DNA of 33,143 nucleotides from Fonticula alba (Eukaryota; Opisthokonta; Rotosphaerida; Fonticulaceae). The notes below the pieces were generated by a model, which worked only from the letters and a program-made list of their open reading frames with translations, was not told the origin of the DNA and ran no database searches. This document shows, piece after piece, positions 1 to 12,121 of this stretch. Made by a program: the position numbers and the translations under genes. The stretch is from contig NW_009242973.1 of assembly GCF_000388065.1 (NCBI RefSeq), positions 3,362,168 to 3,395,310 on the forward strand, given 5' to 3'. Position 1 is the stretch's first letter; the number at the start of each line of letters is the position of its first letter.

Positions 1-640
1 CTTGTAATGGCATCAGGTAGCACGACACCAGCGACCACCAGGGGGAGAAAGACTCCGGCCCGGCGGTGGTCATCGAGGGGTTGCCACTGACCGCGGCGAA
101 GTTCGGGTCCGACACAAGCCCCGCAATGAAGGAGGCCAGCTCCGGGAACATGCCTTCCGAAGACCCGGCCAGGCGGTTCATCATCACCCGCGGGTCCAGC
201 AGCCGGACAATGGGAGCCCGCCGCGGCTGCCCCGGCGGCACCACCACGTCCCCGATGACCATGGATCCCTGGCGAATGCTGCCCCGCAGGCGATCGGCCG
301 CCGGGCTGGGCGGCAGTGAGCCGAGGGCCATGGAAAAGCGCAAGTAGCGCGAGTAGATCCCGGACCGGGGCCCGGTTGACAGGTGGCTGCCTCCGCGCCG
401 GGCCGATGTCTCGCGCAACCGCGCAAGACGATTCCCCCCGAGCAGGGGAACCAGGCGCCAGCGGACGGCCGGCGGGCCGGCCGGTGCAGGGGCTCCAGGC
501 CCGGCTGTGGCGGCCGCGGCCGCGGCCGCTTGTGCCGCCGCGCGATATGCCGCCAGCATGTGCTCCAGTGGCGTTTGGTTCGCCAGGGCCCGGCAAGTGT
601 CGGCCGACACCGCATGCCCGAAGAGGATGGACGACTGTTC
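1..640 (-). other. MED12: Last visible MED12 exon, open to the window edge
   Basis: An acceptor CAG at 643-641 is followed by an uninterrupted frame that begins EQSSILFGHAVSADTCRALA and reads through to base 1 without a stop (213 codons). The frame is in phase 0 with the preceding exon (983-840). It includes an Ala run made of GCG/GCC codons at about 505-530. It ends near MTTAGPESFSPWWSLVSCYL with no terminator, so the gene continues past the left edge. The longer overlapping frame in another register is a shadow. Confidence 0.7.
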
Positions 641-3600
641 CTGCAGCGTGAGAGCTGCCGGCCATGGCATACCCCGCGCAGGGGGGGGGGGTCGTAAGAG
701 GGGGTGATGCACGGTGAGGAGGGCGCCATGGTGCGGGGTGCGAGGTGCGGGCGTTGGCGCGAAGGGCAGGCAGCCAAGCAGGCAAGCAAGCAGCCGGGTC
801 TCTCTCCCTCCACGGGAGGCGGCCGGATTACGCACACACATAAACGCTGTTGAATTGCACCAGAGCATCCGAGAAGAGGGGATCAATGGAGGCCGCGCTG
901 GAGGCACAGCTGTCCGCCGTCTGCGACAGAGCCTCAAATGTGTGGACATTGTAATTGATCGAGTCCATGCAGGACATCGGCATCTAAGAGGGAGGCAGAG
1001 CGAGGGGGAGGGGGAGGAAAGGGAGGGAAAGGTCAGGAAGGGACCAATGCCGAGGACGCGGCCGCGAGCGGGGACACTGGTGCGGCACGCACAGTCAGGA
1101 ACCCGAAAAGGGCCCGGCCATATGCCATGATGTGCCGGTTGGATGTGAAGCCATCGAGGATATCCTGCGAGGGGAGGCCGGTGTCGGCTGCCGGCGGGAT
1201 AGTGGCCTTTTGGGGACAGGCAATCACCTTCTGGAAGAGGAGGGCTGTACTTTTCAGGAGGACCGTCGCGCTGGTGGATCGGAGTCGGGGGGGGGGGGGG
1301 GGGCCCCAGAGTTTCCTTCGGTTGCTTGTGTCTCGGGCTTTTGCCCCTGTCTGCCCGCCCTTTTCGGCCCCTCGCCATGCCCCTTCGAGTGCCCTGCCCC
1401 GCCGGAAGGCCGGCATATGGCCACATGCGAGTGGCATGCCCGACGCACCATGTCCCGATGGAGTAGATGAACCAAGCGTCCGAGTCGAGGCACCGACAGT
1501 GCAGCGGATCCGAGGGGAGCCCCTGACGCAGGCAAACCCGGCACGAGGGGCAAAGCGAGCACCGGCAGGGCGGCCGAGCCGGCCCGGTGGCCGGAGGGTC
1601 CATCGGCCAGTAGGGCATCACTGCCGGTGCCGAATGTAGACGCTCCGTCTGCAAGGGTCGGAGCTGCTGCCGGCAAGATGGGCAAAGGGACCAGTGGAAT
1701 TGCGGTGGCATGGCCCGCGCAGCCACCACGATCATGGGCTCCTGGATCTGGGGGTATATGGGAGGTAAGTGACTGATTGGGGCAACATGTGCTTGTGCTT
1801 GTGTGTGCAGCATCTGCGGGCAGCATGTAACAAGGGCAGACTGGCACATCACTGAGCACGGGCACGTACTTCCACAAAGAGAACCAACTCCTCCATGACC
1901 GTGGATAGCTCGCCAAGCAGGAGCAGCAGGAGCTCCAGGGTGGACTGCGATAGGAATTCGGGCAGGAGTTCCATGGCGAGCTCCAGCAGCGCCAGCAATC
2001 CGGCCAGAGAAGGAACCGGCGTCGGGACGCCCGACCCATCGGCGCCAGACTCGCCGCACGGCCTGGCACCCGGGTCCCCGCCTGGGGCAGTGCTCGATGG
2101 AGCGCCCGGTGCGGCCCCCGACGGGGGGGCCGGTCTCTGTGATGGAACCAGCCGCGAGTGGAAGAGGACTCGACGAACCTCCTGCTGCAACTGGCGAATG
2201 ACCATGCAAATAAACTGTCCCAGCGAGCAAGGGAGGCGCAGGCGCAGGGGAGAGCCGGATGAGGAGGGAGGGGGAGAAAGGCGTCAGCAAGGAGCAAAGG
2301 CGAGGGGGACCGGAAAGCAGGATGGCCGGCTGCAGCGGGAGAGGCAGCAAAAGCACACGGAACCAGCACGCACTGCCTCAAGGACCGACATGTAGCCCAA
2401 ACTCAGACACAGGCTCAGCACGGTCCAGGCCAGCCAGAAGGGATCCACCGAGCTGGCCGCCACCAGACCGAGGGGGATCAGCGACACGGGGCGCAGCTGG
2501 TCTGCCACCGTGGGGGCCGGTGCACTGTTTCCGGGCCCCGAAGCCCCGACCTCCGGGGCCGTTGGCCCGGGCGTCGCGGTGGCAGCGGGGGTGGCAGCGG
2601 CTGCGGCCGCGGCCGCGGCCGCGGCAGCCGCCGTTGCCGCGATGACCGCCGCCGAGCCGGCCGAGTGCCCGGGCGCCGCCAAGCGCGGCAGTCGCCTCAG
2701 ACCCTGATTGACCAGGCGCCCGATCAGATGCGACAGCAAGACCAACGGGCTGGCCCCAGCTGGCGGGACCCCGCCCAGGAAGGGACCGAGAGGGTGATGC
2801 ACCGCCGGGTCCGGGCTGAGAATGGCTGCCGCTGGCGCCGTGGCCGCCGACCCCGACTCGGGCCCCGCCTTTTGCAAGAGCACTTGCAGGTCCCCCTCCG
2901 GCAGGTGCGCCGGCAGCCGAAGCAACTGCAGCACCGACACCACCGACCCGAGAATGGCCCACGGGCAGAAGGAGGAGGCCGTTTGCGCCAGGAGCCCATT
3001 GACCGGGCGCCCGGGGGCCGGGATGGATCGCTGGGCGTGCAGGGCCCGGGGGACGCCGGTGCCTCCCAGCGTGGCACCCGATTCAGGGCCCCCGATCGAC
3101 ACGCTCAGCAGCATGTCCGCCAGGGCCAGCACCAGCTGCGCCTCCTCCGAGGGCCTTCCCTCGGCCAGGGCATGCCCGATCCAGCCCACCACCAGTGCCG
3201 GTCCGACCGGTGGCCCGGACGGCCGTGCCAGTGGCGGGAACGCCAACTGGAAGCACAGGTCCAGCGAATGTCGCAAGGTCCCGGGCGCCGCATCCGCCAT
3301 CAAGGCCAAGACCTGCCACCGGGAGAGGGTCGGCTGGCCGGGGAAGTCCACCGGCGAGCGAGGCACGCCGCCGGCTTGGCAGGCCGACTGGTCGTCAGCA
3401 GGCCCATCATCGACCATGAGCGCCATCATCGCCTGGCGTGAGGCCGTGGCGCCGAGCAGGTGACACAGGATGGAGCTGGCCAAATCGCGCAGCTGCAGCA
3501 TGACCATCAGATGGAGCAGTGCCCGCGTCGAATAAGCCGGCCGGTGCCGCGGCACCGGCCGGCTCTTATCCTCGGCCTCTTCCGCCTCGGACTCCAGCAG

Positions 3601-4774
3601 GCCGAAGGGCGCGGCCAAGTCCCGCAGGGAGGACCCGACCACCGGGTCCATGAAGCCCGACAGTCGCAGGAGCGAAAAGACCGTCTGTGATTGGCCCGAC
3701 GAAGTGCGACGGGCCGCATCACCGGCAGCGGCAGTGACAGGCGCAGCAGCATCAGCAGGAGAAGCAGCATCAGGGAGCTTGGTCAGTGTCTTATCCACGA
3801 GGACAGCACGGGCGCCGCCAGGAGAAAGGCAAACGGGCATGCTGATGCTGAGCGTTGTCGCTCCTCCGCCCCCCCCCCCCCCCTCCCTCCCTACCGCCCC
3901 TTTTGTTTTACGCCGCCCGGCTGCCTCACGCACCGCAAGGCACCGGAGCCAAAGAATGCCCATCAGCCCCGGGGGCTGGGTCTTGTTGGGCCGGAAGGAG
4001 GGCCCGCTGCCGGTGTAGCCGGCCAGCTGGAAGAGCGGCGCCAGGGCCAGCGGGCCCCCGCACAGGCGGACAAGTGACCCGCACAGGCGGAGAAAGTCCA
4101 CCCCGTGGGACGTATCCCCGGGGCCCGAGACAAAGTGCAGCCCGGCGTCCGGGGCCGGGTCGCCGCCGAAAGAGTGGGCAGCAGCCGCCCGGCGCCGGGC
4201 CCCGGCCGCCCGCTGCATCTCGGCGCAGGCGTCACACTGCCGGCCGGCCGAGCTGGTCGGGGCATTGCCGGTGACATTTGTCGCCTCCATGACCCGCGAC
4301 CAGAGGATCGAATTCGGGACCAGAAGACAAGTGACCAGAGCCAGGGCATCCAGCCGCCGGGCCAGCTCGGCCGGCAGCCCAGTCCAAGCAAGCGGTCCGG
4401 GACATGGGCCTCCTGCGCAGGTGCCCAGCCTAGGCGAGGGCATCCCCTCGGTCTCGGCGCCCCCCGGAGATGGCCACTCAGGCGACTCGGGACCCGGAGA
4501 AGGAGCCGCCTGCGGCCAGTGACGGGGAAGCATGCCCGCCACAAAGCTCACCGGGTCCCCGTCCTCCGGCGCAAGGAGATGCTGGGCCAGGGGCCGGACT
4601 GCGCGCAGGGCCAGCGTGGCCAGCCCCTCGGCCGTGAGCAGACGCCCGGCTGCGCTATTGGCCAGCTGAGTCTGGCAGACAAGCATCACCCCGAGCGCAC
4701 AGGCGGTCTGGCGAATGGCCGGATCTTTTGTCCCACATCAGCAGGCAGACCATGGGCAGGACATTGATGCATAC

Positions 4775-4805
<31 letters not shown>

Positions 4806-4819
4806 TGTGCGTGTGAGTA

Positions 4820-4851
<32 letters not shown>

Positions 4852-7800
4852 GCGAGATGCACAGGCAGTCGCTTGCAGGCGCCCATTCCCACTGCAGTTT
4901 TAAGGGGCCGGTCACACGCGACAGGCGCACGAGGAGGGACAAACAGCGAGACGCACCTTCATCGATGATGAGGTAGGCCAGAGACTGGGTGAGGAGCTCC
5001 GGCACTCGGACACTCAGCCCGGTGCTGCTTGTCGAGGTCCCATGGTGCGGGTTGACCCATACCAGGTCCTCCGACGAGGAGGCCAGCGCATCGGCCAGTC
5101 GGGTCAGGATGAACGACAGCTCGGGCGTGGAGAAGAGCCTTTCCGAAGGGGGAGGCGGGGGGAGGGGGAGACCCAACCGAGAGTCATGTCAACGAATGAC
5201 CAGCATGAGGCCAATGCCCAACGCCAGGAACAGCACGCTAAAGAGCCAGACAATAACATACCCAGCAGCCGTGGTTTCCAAGAAGCAGCGCAGGGATTCC
5301 ATGAAGATGAGTGGGAGCTCCATCGGCGGGCAATACGCCAGCAGCGTCACCATCGAGGAGACCACCTGGAAAATGTGCTCCCGCCGGTCGCCGGCCGGCA
5401 GGAAAGGCATCGGCCCAGACCCACTCGGCGGGAGGGCCGTCGGGGTGCCGGCAACCCCGCTCCCAGTGCCGCCGCCAGCGCCTTTGCCGAAATCATAGAC
5501 ATGAGCCTCGCCATTGGCGGGCCCGCCAGGCCCCCCGGGGCCGTGGGCAACAAACGCCCCCTGCGCCGGGGAGGTGGACGCCAACAGACACCGGAAGTCA
5601 TCCAGGGTCAGAGACACCCGCGGAAGCCCGGCCGGAGGGAGCAGCCGCCCGGACCCGGTGCGCCGCATGACCGTCACCGCATTGCGGAGCTGCCGGATGC
5701 CGGCGGGGTTGCCGCCGCGCAGCCCCTCCGGGGCCAGCACCGCACTGGCGGTCTCCGAGCAGATCAGGCAAAACAGCCGACTCAGCAGCGGACAAAGGAC
5801 CTGCAGGCTGCCCTGGAACTGGTCGCGAAGCTGACGAAAGCCAGGACACCGGCCCCCGCGAGCGCACGGGAAGTCGCATGTGAGCCACGGGTGAAAGAGG
5901 AAAAAATGCAACAAACCCAGCCGTCGGACAGCCGCATGATGGGCGCACCATTTGAAGGACCGTGCCCCGCACGGAGTGGATGTGCGATGCCGGGAAGAGC
6001 CCGGACGCGACCAAGTCCTCGACCATCTGGCAGACGGACCGGCTGGCCACCAGCGGACAAAAGGGCATCCACTCGGCTGCCGGCGCGGCTCCCGGGTCGA
6101 CGACCATCTCGCGGAAGGGCTCCGCCTGTGGACAGTAGCCTCGCAAGAACCCCAGGTCGCAGGCAACCCCCATGGCCGAGGCATGGTCCACGGCTGGGGG
6201 TGGCCGTGTGCGAAGCTGCGTGCACACCTTGATGATGGTCAGGCCGAGCTACATGACCCCGGCGGGGCAGGGAATGGATGCATGTGGCCATAGATGCATG
6301 TGGCCATAGATGCATGTCGGTGTGCTTGTGTCAGTGGCCGAGGTGAGGCCAGTAAGAGGGTGGGGGGGGGGAGAGAGAACTCCGGAAAAAGAGCACACAG
6401 CACGCACCTCAATGGCCGACGTCAGTAGCCCCAGGTTCAGGCAGCTGTGCGTCAGGTCCAGCGCAAGGTGCAGGGCCCCGCAGCCACCGACAAAGGGCCC
6501 GGCATGGGGCTCGGCCAGGTGCCACTCCAGGTGGGCCATGGTGTGCCGCACATACTGATGCAGTGCAACCGGGGTCGACGCCACCAGGGCCGGGGCATGC
6601 CGGCAGGGGAACTTCTCCGCGTCAAAGAGAGCGGCCGAATGCCCGGACCCCAGGGCCGAGTCGGGGCCCGTGCCCCGGGGACACGAGCAAGCCGCCACCA
6701 ACTGCCCTCGAGCCATGCGCTGCTCCATGAGGGTCACCTGCGTCTCGGCCGGCTCCACGGGCGTCCCGTCCAGCAGGCAGCCTACCGCCTCGGCCGGCAG
6801 GATATTGTCCAGGAAGAAGAGCGCCCAGCAGGGCCGCGGCGGGGGTGTCAGGTCGGGCCCGAGCCCGGGGGCGGGAGGGGGGGTCGTGGAGGCGGGAGTC
6901 CCTGGCGAAGTCTCGCCCGGGGTGCTGGCCATCGCACTGGCCGAACCGCCGCCGCCGCCGCCGCCGCCCGGGGCCCGAGTGCGACCGCTGTCATCCGTGG
7001 CATCGGGCATTTCGCCCGGGCCGTGGCACTCGGCCGCCCCCCGGGCGCCTAGACCTCCGGAAATGAGGCTCCGCATGAAGCTGCGCCAGGAGAATATTCC
7101 CATACTCGACAGCACCGACACCAAGCATGCCAGACTCAGGGCCGATTGGAAGAGTCCGCCCCCGGGGCGCAGGGGGCCGCCAGGCTGGGTCGGCGGCCCG
7201 AGCCGGGTAACCGACGTCCCGGAGCCCGGCACCGGCGGCGACATGGACCCCGGCGGGAGGATTTCCATCCACCCCCCCTGGAGCAGGCGCTCGAGGAACG
7301 CCTGAACCATGGCCGCCCGGCGCTGCCGCCGCCCGGCCAACTGCCTCGCGCACACCGGACAAAGCTGCCCACCCACCGGGGCAACTGGCACCCGGCCCGG
7401 CGATTCCGCCGCCTGGCCCGGCCCAGCCGCCTGGCGAGGCGCCGCCTGCTCCAAGTAGGCACATCGCTGGCAGGACCCCCCACCAGGGGGCTGTTGCACC
7501 TCGCCAGCGTGGGCAATCAGCTCGCGCAGCATCAGCCCGCAAAAAATGAGGCACCCCGGAGCCCGGGTGGCCAGGGTCGGCGGCTGCACCCTCAGTGTAT
7601 GCTCCGACGTCAGGGGGCTCACGGACACCGACAGCAGCCCGGACCAGACACAAAGCAGCCGCACGGCCACCGGGAACTGGCCCTCCCCGGCATTTCGAGC
7701 GATGTCCCGCAGACGCTGGATCAGGTCCACCGGCGTGGAGGATGTCATGGCTGCCAGCGACAGTTGCGACAGGAAACTGTGCTGCCCGGCACTGACCGGC

Positions 7801-10597
7801 TCCAGGAGCGCACCACTCGAGGGGGGGCCCGGCACCGCTGTCGATCCGAGGAAGGGCAGGGCAAATTTGACCGGTCAGTGGCCGAGACTCAAAGGCCCGG
7901 AGAGAACACATGTACCCCCCCCCCCCCCCCCCCCCCCCCCGCGAACCCCCCACCCCCCCCCACCCCCCCCCCCCCCCCAGAAGAACGAACTCCTCGCACC
8001 TCGAGAACTGGGCGGCGCCCGTGGGGCATCGGCACCCGCCGGTCCGGGGGAGTTCGAGCACCGGGGGGCTGCGTCGCCTGGCCCGGCCCCGGCTGCCCGG
8101 GCGACCCCGGCCCCGGGCTGCGTCAGTCCGGCCATGTCGAACAGGCGTCGAACGCCCGCCGGCTCCGGCGGATACCGCATACTGAGGATGGCGCTCAGCT
8201 TGTCGTTGGCCAGTTCCGGCCAACGGAACCCCTGGGCCAGGGACCTGGTCACCGACGAAACAACAGCTATCCACGCGGCCGATGGCGGGTCAGTGGCATC
8301 AGGACACATGGCAGGGACGAAGGGACAATGCCCGATGTTTGACGCACCAGTCGTCGAGGAGGTGATCACATTCAGCAAGTGGGGCCCGGTCTCGGCCAAG
8401 ACCAACTGCAGGCCCAGCTGGCCGAGCCCCTGCCAGAGACGCTCCCAGGTGAGTGCGTGGCTGAGGGCCCGCGTTCGCTGAACGCCCGGCAGGGTTGCTC
8501 GTTGGTTTTGGTTGAGCTCCGGCAAGTCCGATGGGTGACCAAACTCCAGCGGGGTCACTGACGGGACGTGGGGGAGGGGGGAAGAGGTGCGAAGGTGGGC
8601 ATGACAGGGAGGGGATCGCGCATGTGCGTGCGTGTGTGCACAATTATGTTGGGGGAGGTGAGTGAATAGGCGCGTCCACAGGTGTGCGCGTATGCCGTGG
8701 CCGGAGAGGGAAATCAATGACGAAGGACCCCAGGCGCGTAGATGTGGCGTGTGCGTGCGCGCGTGCGTGCGTGCGTGCGTGCGTGCGTGTGTAGAGAGAG
8801 CGGAAGAGTACGTACCGAGACTCAAGTCACATGCGTGTAGGCTCAAGTAGATGAACCCCCGCGCGATGAGCCCATACCAAGACCCAATGACCGCAAGTAG
8901 ATCGCAGATCTTCTGGCGCGCCCGGTGCCTGGGGTCAGGCGCCTGGGGGGGAGTGACGCCGGGGGCGAAGGTCCCCGCATCCGCCGCGGCATGGCCCACC
9001 GGCCAGACGCCTTCCGGCGGGTTCGGGCCCTCGCCAGGAACGTCTGGCGCTAGGCCGGCTGCACTCCCGCACAACGGCGACCCCGGCTCCAGGGAGTCAC
9101 GTAGCAGCAAGAAAAGCGGGTGATTCAGCAGGTCGATGAAGAGCGAAAGGATGGCTCTGTTTGAGGCGGCGCCGGGGGGGGGGGACAAGAGGGCGGTCAG
9201 GACAAGAGAGCTCAGCGGCAGACAAGGAAAGGAGGTCGGGGAGGGGCGAGGAGAGAGAGAGAGAGAGAGAAAGAGAAAGAGAAACAGACAGACAGACAAA
9301 TAGACAGACGCACCGGGTGTGTGTTGAAGATCGCCGGACCCAGGGCAACAGGCGAAAGACAAATGGCAACACCATGGCCAGGCGCAGGCCCGGTCGACGG
9401 ACCGCTGTAAAGGCGGGCGACATGTCGTCGTGGGGCCCGGCCGGCTCGGCCGCCGGCGATTGGAAGGCGCCCCCCGGGGGGGCCTCGGGTGCCGGATGCC
9501 CGGGCGATCCGGCGGTCAAATCAATGGTCGGGCCATCCGCCGGGAGGGTGACCCCATGGTGTGAAGGACCAGGAGAGGGGTGGTGGTGGCCGTGCTGACC
9601 GTGCTGGCCGTGCTGGCCGTGCTGGCCATGATGACGATACGGATGCTGCTGCGACTTCTGCGACTGTTGCGGCTGCTGTGGCAGCGGCTTCTGAAACTGC
9701 GGCGGCGGCGGTGGCGGCGGCTGGTATGACGGCTGATGGTGATGGAGATGGTGATGCTCGGCCGGTGGAAGGACCTGGACCGGGGAAGACTGCGACTCAG
9801 CCAAGCCCGAGGGCAGGGGCGATCCGTAGCCCTCGGACCCGGGCCGACCACCGACCAGCTCGCCCCCCGGCATGGAGCCCCCGGCGCCAGTGGCACCGAG
9901 GTTCAGGCGGTCCGGCACTCCATTCCCCGGGGAAAGGCCGTCCCCGCCGAAGTTGCTCGGTGGCGAGCGCAGATCCGAGGAGATCCCAAAGGACCGGGCT
10001 GCCGAGGGAAAACGCTCATCCTCCAAGGGGGTGGCTGGAGTAGCAGGCGTGGCCGCGGCGGCGGGGGCGGCGGCGGCTGGCGCTGGCGCCGCCGGCGCAT
10101 CGTCCGATGCCGAGGCACCACCCGTCACGTCGGCGGTCCCGAGATCCGGCGACCAAGCCGCCCGCCACCGGGCATACTCCGGGGTGGGGCTCACATCTGA
10201 GAAGAGCTCATTCACGGCAAAGCTGTGCGCGAAGGGCAAAATGCAAATCAGTGGCCAGTACTCGCGATTGGTGGCTCCAGGCAGGGCACGCAGGGAAAGG
10301 GGGGCGAAAAGAAAAAAAAAAGCCAAAGCGGCCACAGCCCCGGAGGTCTCGAGTGGATTGCACGCACGCGAGCTGGTCCACAAGCCAGGTCAGCAGGAAA
10401 CGCTCATCGATGAGCCCCGGGCTATGGAGCTGCCAGTAAATCAGCTTGATCAGGTATGTCCAAAAACTGCACTGCGTCTCACAGAGAGGCTACACGTCGG
10501 AGGAGGGGAGAGGCGGAACCGATGGCCGGGGAACATGGCAAATACAACCCCGAAGCATGAGTGCCAGAGACAGGGTCCAGGGCGCGGAACAGGAAAG

Positions 10598-10631
<34 letters not shown>

Positions 10632-12014
10632 GAAAGAGAAAGAAAGGGGGAGGGCAATGCGCCCGCAAGGGAGATCAACGGGCCAAGTGCACGTACCGCG
10701 GCCTGATCCGAGAAGAGACTGGCCAGGAACATCGATGCATTGGACAGTAACGACACGGTCCAGTCAACCGAAAGGGCCACCGCCTGCTGTGAGGCCGACG
10801 ATGAGTAGGCCAGGACACCGGTTTTGCGTAGCTGGCCGAAGAATCGCCGGCTATCCGACTCCACCAGCACCATGGCGTATTGCATCATGCCGAGATGGTG
10901 CCGCGAGAGGGTGCCCCCAGGCCCGGCTGCCAGCCAGGGCGTGGTAGCCATCGCCTGCAGCAGGTGGTCCACCAGTGCCACGGTATGGCCGCGAAGGAGC
11001 GGCGGACCGCCACTCGGGGCCGGCTGATCACCGACCGCCACGCGGCCACTCGACCCGAAGAAGGAGTACAGCTGGATCATGCGCACCAGCCAGTCCGCCC
11101 GGGCGAAGGAAATCTGATAGGAAGACAGGAAAAGCAGCAACCGCCAGACAGTCGACTCGAAGGCCGCCGCCGACAAATGATGAGCCTCCCGAGGCGAGTG
11201 GACCACCGTCCGCAGCAGCCGGGCACTGATGAGCCGACCGCCAGGGCCGATGTCGGCCGGTGGCCGTTCTTCCGATTCCTCCGGCGGCGGCGCCGCTGCC
11301 AGCAGACCCCGGAGAATGAGTGCCCGGGAGCTGGCCGCGCCGGCCGGCAGCCCGGGAGCCGGCGCCGCGCGCCGGTCCGCCGGCACCAGCGACGGACAAC
11401 AAAATACCGACGCCAGCGTCGACAGCGGGACATAGCTGGCCAGAAAGAGCGACAGCCAGCGCATCTCATCCACCGGGGCCGAGGCCCATGGCAGTGGCAG
11501 ATGGCAGCGCATGGCGGCCACCTGTTCGGCCGAGGGCAATGGCAGACGCCGGTCCGTGTGTTGCGCCTGGCGCCATGCCCGAGGGGATACCAACAGCGGC
11601 GAAGGCTGGATGAATGGCACACCGGGGCCATCTAACTCGGCCCGAGGGGTGTCCTCGGAAAAGGGGACGACAAAGGAGGAGGAGGAGGAGGAGGAGGAGG
11701 AGGAGGAGCAAGAACAGCCCCCCACAGGAGGGGGACAGTCACAGGGCCCGGAGGAAGACTGGCAGCCGCCGGGGCCGCCCGGTTCCCGGCGAGCCGCGCA
11801 GCACGAGCACAGGCCTACGGAGGGGGCGGTGCTTGCATCGGACCCATGGCGCAGGCGTTTCGTCGGAGCCGACACCATTGGCGATGCATGGCCGGATCCT
11901 GAGGTCCGTTTGCGCGAACGTAGCTCCGGCGACGCGGAGGCATCTGCTCCTGTGAAAATGGCACCCGGCGTGGCACCAGTCATGTCAATAATGACCGGGA
12001 GTGCCTGCTGCTGC

Positions 12015-12052
<38 letters not shown>

Positions 12053-12085
12053 TTGCTGGTGGTGGTGGTAGTGGTTGTGATAGTA

Positions 12086-12121
<36 letters not shown>

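Noticed and set aside
184-837. 217-codon minus-strand frame
   Set aside because: Wrong register. The frame in phase with upstream MED12 exons begins at 640 and stays open to base 1, and it has a more normal amino-acid composition.
5042-6232. 396-codon plus-strand open frame
   Set aside because: It is antisense to phase-consistent MED12 exons. It has no domain and a Pro/Arg/Gly-heavy composition typical of reverse-strand shadows in GC-rich genes.
7146-8342. 398-codon plus-strand open frame with a long Pro run
   Set aside because: It is antisense to MED12 exons 9-10 and crosses the C-run intron. The Pro run is just the homopolymer.
9594-9632. GTGCTGGCC tandem as a possible regulatory or telomere-like repeat
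   Set aside because: It is inside MED12 exon 7 and simply encodes an HGQ repeat in a His-rich low-complexity stretch.
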